From Inia geoffrensis (taxonomy: Eukaryota > Chordata > Mammalia > Artiodactyla > Iniidae), in NCBI GenBank assembly GCA_036417435.1, contig CM070899.1, positions 1,741,001 through 1,805,000 on the forward strand: 64,000 nt of DNA. The letters run 5' to 3'. Positions 59,601 through 64,000 of the stretch are shown here, in pieces. Position 1 is the first letter of the stretch. Each line of letters opens with the position of its first letter. Both the position numbers and the translations under genes were made by a program. Below the pieces are notes generated by a model. The model did no database searches. It saw nothing but the letters and a program-made list of their open reading frames with translations, and was not told the DNA's origin.

Positions 59601-60194
59601 TTGCTGGGACTCTGGACAGCTGAGGGATCCCACCCCTGCCCCCCGCACCCACTGAGGGCAGCACACCAACAAAGACGAGGCAAGGGGGCTCCTGGGGCCA
59701 GAGCCCACTCCTGAGTCCCGGGAAGCCCTGGCCATCCCGCCCCACACTGAGACCAGCCCGTGCCCCCGGGGCCCTCCCACCCACTCCCTGTAGGCCCACC
59801 ACAGTCTGCCAAGCTCCCTGCCACCACCTGGAGCCGTCAAGGTGGGCCTGGGCCTCCGTCGCCCCATCTGTACACTCACCAGCCCGGTCCAGCCCAGGAG
59901 AAGGAAGCATCCCCTCCATCTCCTGCACCCCATCCCGCAGCTGCCCAGACACCCCAGCCTCGTGCCACCCCCCAGGGTCACCCCCAAGTCAGGGCAGGGC
60001 CTACCTTTCCGACACCGCTGGGGTTGTCCTTGGCCTTGGAGGCGGCCCTGAGGAGGCAGGGGGGCACAGGGGGCGGCCACAGCTGCAGGACCCCACTGAA
60101 GTCCGTGGGGTAGGTAGAGGCTCCTCGGGCGGCGGGGGCCGGTGGTGGGTGGGGCTTCCTGCGCTTGGAGGCCAGGCTGAGCTTCTGGGCAGCC
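46615..60194 (-). CDS. KIF26A: KIF26A, kinesin family member 26A (3' part of the gene; N-terminal exons outside window)
   Basis: This span is the 3' part of the gene; coding sequence runs from 60194 down to 47677 in eleven exons. Joined in frame they encode about 1,560 residues: motor domain (about residues 64-423 of this partial product), a long low-complexity linker (424-1381) and a conserved C-terminal part with predicted coiled coil (1383-1560). I recognise it from motor and tail segments such as [29 protein letters not shown] and [14 protein letters not shown], which match KIF26A rather than the paralogue KIF26B. From the literature, KIF26A binds microtubules without measurable ATPase activity, restrains GDNF-RET signalling through GRB2/SHC in enteric neurons, and biallelic human loss causes brain malformation and megacolon. 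About 320 N-terminal residues are missing because their exons lie to the right of the window. Introns are short and GC-rich except one of 4.2 kb. Confidence 0.96.
46632..46637 (-). terminator. KIF26A: KIF26A polyadenylation signal AATAAA
   Basis: A canonical AATAAA on the minus strand (TTTATT on the plus strand) sits 1.04 kb past the stop codon. I noticed no earlier AATAAA in the 3' UTR. Cleavage is expected around 46605-46622. Confidence 0.8.
47677..47858 (-). CDS. KIF26A: KIF26A terminal coding exon K and stop codon
   Basis: The last coding segment starts after acceptor CATCCCTAG with TCGAGG, completing the phenylalanine codon of LEQF. It encodes 59 more residues: acidic [20 protein letters not shown], then [18 protein letters not shown], and an Ala/Thr/Pro tail ending PGPQEVDV with TGA at 47679-47677. 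The CFDIS block and the EVDV terminus match human KIF26A, which fixes the C-terminus with little doubt. Confidence 0.95.
48055..48205 (-). CDS. KIF26A: KIF26A coding exon J (coiled-coil helix)
   Basis: This 151-base exon (acceptor CGCCCAG before GGCCCG; ends AGCAGT before a near-consensus donor GTGAGT) encodes 50 residues plus one base. [20 protein letters not shown] and [20 protein letters not shown] form a strongly charged helical heptad-like region, probably a short coiled coil. The segment is shared with KIF26B, so it is an old feature of the family. Confidence 0.94.
48206..48699 (-). other. KIF26A: KIF26A intron between exons I and J
   Basis: This 494-base GC-rich intron is unremarkable apart from the candidate micro-exon at 48573-48593. 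Confidence 0.8.
48573..48593 (-). CDS. KIF26A: Candidate KIF26A 21-base micro-exon (cassette)
   Basis: Between exons I and J lies a 21-base open block encoding PSQNAEK in phase 0-0. It is preceded by a good pyrimidine tract (TTGCTCTCTTGTCCACAG) and followed by a good donor (AAG before GTAGGA). Including or skipping it preserves the frame. Human KIF26A as I remember it reads straight from the exon I equivalent to the exon J equivalent, so this may be an optional exon. No transcript evidence is available here. Confidence 0.45.
48700..48905 (-). CDS. KIF26A: KIF26A coding exon I (conserved C-terminal block)
   Basis: This 206-base exon (acceptor TTGCAG before GTCTGC) encodes 68 residues, including [20 protein letters not shown] and [16 protein letters not shown], which are close to human KIF26A. 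It ends at GAG followed by GTCGGG, a weak-looking donor because the +3 to +5 bases are not the usual A/G-A-G. Splicing to exon J directly, or through the candidate 21-base micro-exon, both keep the frame. Confidence 0.93.
48906..49858 (-). other. KIF26A: KIF26A intron between exons H and I
   Basis: This 953-base intron is GC-rich unique sequence. I see no repeat, extra exon or motif worth naming. Confidence 0.85.
49859..52733 (-). CDS. KIF26A: KIF26A giant coding exon H (Ser/Pro/Gly-rich linker)
   Basis: A single uninterrupted exon of 2,875 bases encodes 958 residues. The acceptor is TCTCCAG before TACGCG and the donor follows GCCACAG (GTGGGT). It starts [19 protein letters not shown]. The order-promoting blocks seen are [60 protein letters not shown] and, near the end, [16 protein letters not shown]. 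Between them the sequence is proline-, serine-, glycine- and alanine-rich and probably disordered. The C-terminal block ending [11 protein letters not shown] is basic. The GC content is very high with many CpGs. Published work maps partner binding to the KIF26A tail; no known catalytic domain is visible. Confidence 0.96.
52734..53357 (-). other. KIF26A: KIF26A intron between exons G and H, with a MIR-like fragment
   Basis: This 624-base intron contains, around 52955-53025, an antisense MIR-like relic (gtcacagggaggtgagaac ... aacccaggattcagaccc). The rest is ordinary GC-rich sequence. Confidence 0.7.
53358..53520 (-). CDS. KIF26A: KIF26A coding exon G (end of motor domain)
   Basis: This 163-base exon runs from acceptor GCCCCCAG before GGAGCAC to AAG before donor GTTGGC and encodes 54 full codons. 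With the previous exon it gives [13 protein letters not shown], the equivalent of PYRDSKLTRLLQD in conventional kinesins. [24 protein letters not shown] matches the last motor strand and helix (normally 'ETLSTLRFA'). It ends with [10 protein letters not shown], a basic neck-like segment. The aspartate after PYR in human KIF26A is glutamate here. Confidence 0.95.
53521..53846 (-). other. KIF26A: KIF26A intron between exons F and G
   Basis: This 326-base intron holds a short imperfect ctggg repeat near 53797-53815. Nothing else stands out. Confidence 0.8.
53847..54009 (-). CDS. KIF26A: KIF26A coding exon F (switch II region)
   Basis: This 163-base exon starts with the last two bases of an ATG codon, then [16 protein letters not shown], and ends CCCTACAG before donor [16 protein letters not shown] is the switch II equivalent; conventional kinesins have LNLVDLAGSE. 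The helix that follows ([22 protein letters not shown]) matches the 'NKSLSALGNVISAL...HVPYR' pattern well, so the microtubule-facing part is better kept than the nucleotide-facing part. Confidence 0.95.
54145..54328 (-). CDS. KIF26A: KIF26A coding exon E (switch I region)
   Basis: This 184-base exon (acceptor TCTGCAG before CTCCAG; ends GGCGGAA before donor GTAGGT) encodes 61 residues plus one base. [21 protein letters not shown] corresponds to the helix that normally leads into NxxSSRSH. The switch I equivalent here is a glycine-rich stretch ([12 protein letters not shown]) that keeps only the final Ser-His before [11 protein letters not shown]. Conventional kinesins coordinate nucleotide magnesium through this motif, so its loss supports a motor that does not cycle ATP normally. 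Confidence 0.95.
54442..54704 (-). CDS. KIF26A: KIF26A coding exon D (P-loop second half, motor core)
   Basis: This 263-base exon starts with the last two bases of the P-loop glycine codon, then [16 protein letters not shown], and ends at CAG before donor GTACGC. It encodes 87 full codons. SYTM directly after the P-loop lysine and [14 protein letters not shown] match the kinesin pattern (TYTM...GIIPR...LF). [20 protein letters not shown] aligns with the conventional 'VSYLEIYNE...DLL' strand. Here E-V-C-G-R-D replaces E-I-Y-N-E, one of the features setting KIF26 motors apart. Confidence 0.95.
54989..55082 (-). CDS. KIF26A: KIF26A coding exon C (P-loop, first half)
   Basis: This 94-base exon runs from acceptor CCCCCAG before GCTGAGGTC to donor GTAAAT and encodes 31 residues plus one base. 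It carries [22 protein letters not shown]. The P-loop of conventional kinesins (GQTGSGKT) is replaced by GHVSLGKS, split across the junction with the next exon. The GxxxxGK[ST] skeleton survives, but the inner residues differ. This fits reports that KIF26A lacks ATPase activity. Confidence 0.95.
55083..55604 (-). other. KIF26A: KIF26A intron between exons B and C, CA/CG-rich
   Basis: This 522-base intron has an imperfect CA/CG-rich region at 55200-55370 with degenerate cacgcacacacacag units. This is a decayed dinucleotide repeat with no other feature. Confidence 0.75.
55605..55817 (-). CDS. KIF26A: KIF26A coding exon B (start of motor domain)
   Basis: This 213-base exon is in phase 0 at both ends (acceptor CTCCCCAG before GTGAAG; GAGCAG before donor GTGAGG) and encodes 71 residues. 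VKVMLRIWP corresponds to the kinesin motor beta-1 strand, where conventional kinesins have [20 protein letters not shown] corresponds to the FxFDxVF(x)nQ motif that precedes the P-loop helix in all kinesins. The family relationship is visible directly. The charged insert between the two motifs (around [12 protein letters not shown]) is typical of KIF26 proteins. Confidence 0.95.
55818..60004 (-). other. KIF26A: KIF26A 4.2-kb intron between exons A and B
   Basis: This is the only long intron fully inside the window. It has a MIR-like relic near 56345-56430, GC-rich unique sequence from 56.5 to 57.5 kb, an AT-richer enhancer-like block at 57590-58450 (listed separately), and GC-rich sequence again up to exon A. 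No additional exon was found. Confidence 0.8.
57590..58450. promoter_or_regulatory. Candidate conserved non-coding element in KIF26A intron
   Basis: About 860 bases of AT-richer, non-repetitive sequence interrupt a GC-rich intron. It contains homeodomain-like cores (TTTAATTG, CATTAGC, CATTAATG), the palindrome GAGAATCGATTCTC (57874-57887) and an 8-bp hairpin (58407-58428). The texture (low CpG, no transposon similarity, dense TAAT-type motifs) is typical of developmental enhancers. KIF26A acts in neural development, so an intronic neural enhancer is plausible, but this is inference without alignment. Confidence 0.5.
60005..60194 (-). CDS. KIF26A: KIF26A coding exon A (pre-motor linker)
   Basis: This 190-base exon begins after a C/T-rich acceptor (CCCTCCCCAG) and ends at GGAAAG before donor GTAGGC. 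It starts with one base completing a codon, then encodes 63 residues beginning [18 protein letters not shown] and containing [16 protein letters not shown], a stretch conserved in human KIF26A just before the motor. The lysine/arginine and proline runs suggest a flexible basic neck ahead of strand beta-1; that reading is inference. The next upstream exon, which should end near the FIRA codons of human KIF26A, was not found in the remaining 3.8 kb, so intron length on that side is unknown. Confidence 0.93.
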
Positions 60195-60195
60195 C

Positions 60196-60265
60196 TGGGG
60201 AGGGGAGGGGAGGGGAGGAGAGGGCAGGCGCGGGAGGCGTGGGGAGGGCAGGGGAGGGGAGGAGA
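60196..60265. repeat. G/A-rich tract adjoining KIF26A exon A acceptor
   Basis: ggggaggggaggggagg units on the plus strand form the C/T-rich acceptor tract of exon A on the minus strand, so the repeat doubles as the polypyrimidine region. Confidence 0.75.
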
Positions 60266-60559
60266 GGCGGGTGCAGGTCCTCAGAGCTGTGCTGCCACCC
60301 ACCCTGCCCTAAATGCGGCTACACGGCCACAGGTCATTCCTCGCCCCACCCCAAGCCAAGCAGGGGCTCCCGGGGCTGGGGCCGCCATGTCCAGCCCCTG
60401 GCAGCTCTGCCAGTACAGGCCAGGCAACAGAGGCCCCAGGCAGACACGGGACCCCGGCCCCTCTCCACACCCCGCACTGAGGGCATCCCCTTCCCCCCAC
60501 CCTCTGCCGCCCCAAGTCCCTAACTCAGCAGCTGGGGCAGGACGGCACATGCTGGGGTC

Positions 60560-60720
60560 AGCCACTCACAGGCTGTATGACCCACACGTGGTGACTTAGC
60601 CTCTCTGTGCCTCGACTTCCCCATCTCTAACATGGGATGACATGACCACCAGAGGCCCTCGTGTATAGCCCTGAGGAGTGAATGCATTCAAGACACCCAG
60701 CACAGGTGATACAGACGGGC
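60560..60720 (+). mobile_element. MIR SINE relic
   Basis: cacgtggtgacttagcctct ctgtgcctcgacttccccat ctctaacatgggatgac and later acacccagcacaggtga fit sense MIR. Confidence 0.65.
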
Positions 60721-61009
60721 CTGGGTCCAGGTGGCCCTGGTTCCAGATGGCCCAGGCCTCCGTCAGCAACCCCACCCCGCCCGCCTTCCCGGCGAAAGGG
60801 GCTGGAGGCCAGAGGAGGGCTGACTCGGGGCTGAAAGAAGCTGCCCACCAGGCCTGCAGGCAGCCCCCCGCCGCCCCGCCCAGCTGCCCCTCTCCCGGTC
60901 CTGCTGCGCCCGCCCTCCTTCTCCCAAAGCCCCCAGGCCCCTGAGTCTCACCTGTGCCCCTCAAAGGGGCCCTCCGGGCACACGGCCCCCAGCCCGCCTC
61001 CCACTCAGA

Positions 61010-61140
61010 GCAGCTACCGGCGTTTTGCTTAACTCCTCTCATCTTTCACAGGAGCTGTCTTTTAAGAGACCGCAGGGACGGCTTTCCTCCTAGCGAGGTG
61101 TCATCGAGGAAACTAAAAGTCATCTACGGTGCGGGGCGGG
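61010..61140. promoter_or_regulatory. Candidate conserved non-coding element
   Basis: About 130 bases of moderate-GC unique sequence (gcttaactcctctcatcttt ... gtcatcgaggaaactaaaag) stand out from the surrounding GC-rich intron. There is no coding potential on either strand and no repeat similarity. Confidence 0.25.
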
Positions 61141-62699
61141 CCCTTCCTAAGTCAGTGGGGCGGCTGGTGCACGCCTGGCCGGGGCGGGGGCCTGTGAGCG
61201 GAACCCACGAGCAGCCCGGACAACTCGGGCCGGGGCCCTCGGCCAGAGACACAGCCCCGATTCCTGCCTGAGCCCATGTGCCCTAAACCCAAAACCACCT
61301 GAACAGAAGTCCCCAGGACGTGGGAGAAGGGCAGCACAGGGACTGCCCAGCACCAGCCTGTCCTGGGAGGCACCGGCTGGGCCCTCAGGGAGACTGGATA
61401 GGTCAGCAGACCACCACGGCCGAGGTGTGTCCCTCGCCCCCGTCACAGCTGGCTCCCTGCTCCTCCCTAGGTCAGACAGGGCCACCGAGGGTCCCCGAGG
61501 CTGGGGTGGGGCCACCCTGAACCCCCCCCCCCAAGGCTCAAGCGGATGTGAAGGCCAGGAGGACGGGTAAGGCGCTGGGGGAGACAGGACAACATCGGGC
61601 TGCGGAGGCCACACGAGGGGCAGTGCTCTGCACCCTCTGTGACCCTCTCAGGAACCAGGGTGTCCGGCACAGACCTCAGCCCCCTCCGTCGCTCTCAGGT
61701 CCCAGCAGCAGAGCACAGGGAGGTGTCCTTCCCCGCTGGACACGCCCAGGTGTCGCCTGGACAGAGGCTGGGCCCGGAGCCGTCTGAAGTCCCTCCAGCC
61801 CCACGAGGCTGGAACGGTACTGGCTGGGCGTCTCTGCCCCGTGGTCTGACCTAACTCGGGGCACCCCCTCCTCCCTCCCTGGCCCTGAGTCGGCCCCCGC
61901 GGGGCTGGGAGCTGAGAAGCTGTGCCCAGCCTGCCCAGCCCTCCAGGTCTCTGTTCTTACAGGCTTGCCTCACCGGGCATGACTCAGAGGCCTCGGGACA
62001 GCACTGCCTGTCTCCTGTGATGAAATCCAGCTCCCTTCAAAACCGGGACAAGCCCATCAGCCACTGAGCAACTGCACCTCAGCTCACACGGTCTGGGGGT
62101 GGTCTCGGGAGGGTCCCAGCCTTCTGGGTGCACAGACCTGGCTTCCAGGCAGTGAGGGTGGGGGAGGAAGTGATGCCAGGCTTCACAGAGGCTAAGAGAA
62201 CACACAGGCACCACACTCAGGACCCCGAACACCCACTGCATTGTTGGGGAGCAGGGTTGGGGTGCGGGGTGCTCAAGGCAGAACCCGCAGGGGGCATGTG
62301 GGCACGTCTGAGTGGCCTGGCTCTAGAGAGGAGACTTGGAAAAGCAGGAACTTCACCTGCACGCGCAGCTCTCCTCGTCCTCAGAGGACACCTCCCCCAG
62401 GAAGCCTGTCCTGATGCCCGCACACTGAGCTTCCCCAAACCCTGTGCCTGCTGCTACCACGGGAACCATTCCACGCCCTGAGCCACAGGTTCACACGGCT
62501 GTGTCCCATCAGGTGGGGGCTCTGGGGCAGGGGTTTGCCAAGCCCAGGCCTAGAACACAGGGAAGCTCAGGATGGGGCCCTGAGGGAGGGAAGGAGGGAG
62601 GGAGTGAACTAATGAATGAGGGGGGGACCGAGCTCCTCCAACCTCCCTCTGAGCCCCCAGCCCTCTCACCTAATCCCAGAGGCCTTTCCCCAGGCTCAC

Positions 62700-62840
62700 T
62701 GGCCCGGGTCATTAATTCACATAAACAGAAAGGAAAATATTTGCCTTTTTACAAAGAAAAATTGCCTCTTCCAAACAAGAAAGTAATTTCACAGGCAGTT
62801 GGCCTTGATGGTGAGGTCCTTAATCACCCTGAGGAGACAC
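62700..62840. promoter_or_regulatory. Candidate conserved non-coding element
   Basis: An AT-rich block within GC-rich intron sequence contains GGTCATTAATTCACATAA and AAAGTAATTTCACAGG. It shows no repeat similarity. Regulatory function is inferred from composition and motifs only. Confidence 0.35.
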
Positions 62841-64000
62841 ATGGGTCTGTTTGGATGTGTGTGGGGGTCAGTTACGGCCCACCCAGGGCTTCCTGCCTGG
62901 GCCGCCTGGAGGCCGGCGGCCCAGGCCACATGCCACATGCCACGCCCCACGCCTGCATCCCCCCATCGGAGCTGCCCGCTACGGGGGCCTACGCCTCCGA
63001 GGCCGAGGCCCAAGGTCCTGCAGCCCTGACCTGGACCGCTGCTCCCTGCCACGGCCTGCTTGCATTTTCCACGTCACCTGGGAACTGCACGCTGGGGCTA
63101 CGAAGCTGCCTCACGCACCCTGCCGGTGAGGGGCATCTCTCCGCGGGGCCCTCCTGCCTGTGCGCCTCTGGGCGGCACCCGCTCTGGTTCTGGGCCTCTG
63201 CCAGGTGCCACACCTGACGTTCCGTGGCCTGAGCACCCGGGCTGACACTCCATGGCCTGGGCACCCGGGCTGACGTGGGGAAGGGGGCTCCGCTGAGGCT
63301 GCAACGGGGCGGCGGGGGTGCCTACGAGCGCAGGGGCCTCCTGTCGCCAAAGGAACCCACCACTCCCCCTGCTCTGCACCTGCCCAGAAGACCCCCAGCA
63401 GTTCTTCCCACGCCATCTAGATTCAGGGGTCCAGGAGGTGCGCCCCGGAAAGGCCCAGAGCGTGGGTAGGAGGCAGCGCTAATGGACGCGTCTCGGGGGA
63501 GGAGAGGCTGCAGAGACAGGAAGGACGGGGACATCACACCGCGTCCTGAGGACTCGGGAAGGGGGAGTCAAGGTCACCAGAGCCTCCGGAGAAAATGTAA
63601 TTACTGGCGGTCCGGCCTTTTCAGGACTCTGGTGGGGGCTGGCACGCTGAGCTCTCGCTCACAGCTGTGGCTGCAATGCCCGAGCGACCCACACAGCCCA
63701 GCAGAGGCGTGCCGGGTGCCGGGCCTCACCCCTGTGCCCTACGCCCTGTAACAAGACCCTGGGCACCAAGCCACCCACAGAATCACCCCCACCTTGGCTT
63801 ACCCACAGAAGGGTGAGGGGCTCGGAGGTGGTCAGGAAGGCCCACGGCTAGCACGCCCGCAGGGAGTGCTCAGGGCCAGTGGAGAACCCAGATCCTGACC
63901 CCACCCAGTCCTGCCTCCACTTGGCAAACACCAGACTCCTACTCAACCCTCAAAGCCTGTGTCCTGCGACACTGCTTGGCTCCTTCAAAGGCTCCATGCT

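Larger units (their letters stand above)
60195..64000 (-). other. KIF26A: KIF26A intron upstream of exon A (continues past window end)
   Basis: I looked for codons equivalent to the human exon just upstream (ending around FIRA) and found none. The interval holds a purine tract at 60196-60265 (GGGGA-type units), a MIR-like relic at 60560-60720, AT-richer unique blocks at 61010-61140 and 62700-62840, and otherwise GC-rich sequence. A short L2-like tail may be present around 62370-62450. It is called an intron by inference from the gene structure. Confidence 0.65.

Noticed and set aside
60195..64000. Possible upstream KIF26A exon
   Set aside because: I searched the minus strand for codons matching the human residues just before exon A and found none with splice sites, so the exon is taken to lie outside the window.

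Overview
The window is mammalian nuclear DNA and almost certainly cetacean. The main clue is a set of tRNA-derived SINEs of the CHR type (around 1.27, 5.9, 12.9 and 25.7 kb). Their sequence, ending on a 'ccaccagggaagccc' type motif, matches the CHR SINEs that are abundant in whales and dolphins. No bovine-type SINE or BovB was noticed. The rest of the repeat content is ordinary for a GC-rich, gene-poor mammalian region: old MIR, L2 and L1 relics, MaLR-type LTR fragments and simple repeats.

The only protein-coding gene I can support lies on the minus strand in the right third: KIF26A, an unconventional kinesin of the kinesin-11 family. The window holds its last eleven coding exons, from 60,194 down to the stop codon at 47,677, and a 3' UTR of about 1.06 kb ending near 46,615 after an AATAAA signal. 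All splice junctions keep frame and use GT/AG sites. Together they give about 1,560 residues, consistent with the 1,882-residue human protein minus an N-terminal part of roughly 320 residues whose exons lie beyond the right edge. The motor domain occupies the first seven exons here. A single exon of 2,875 bases encodes the long Ser/Pro/Gly-rich linker. The last three exons encode a conserved C-terminal region with predicted coiled coil.

The left 46 kb is downstream of KIF26A. I found no credible gene in it, in line with the long gene-poor interval on the KIF26A 3' side in human 14q32.33 (from memory). It holds repeats plus scattered AT-richer islands of non-repetitive sequence with many homeodomain-like TAAT and POU octamer motifs. 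These look like conserved non-coding elements, but conservation cannot be tested from one sequence. The largest such island is inside the gene, in the 4.2-kb intron at 57.6-58.45 kb.

I did not find an unusual multi-gene system. The best leads are a 21-base in-frame candidate micro-exon in KIF26A (48,573-48,593), the intronic enhancer-like block, several distal enhancer-like blocks, the degenerate nucleotide-binding motifs of the motor, a tail-to-tail pair of MaLR-like elements, and long structure-prone simple repeats.
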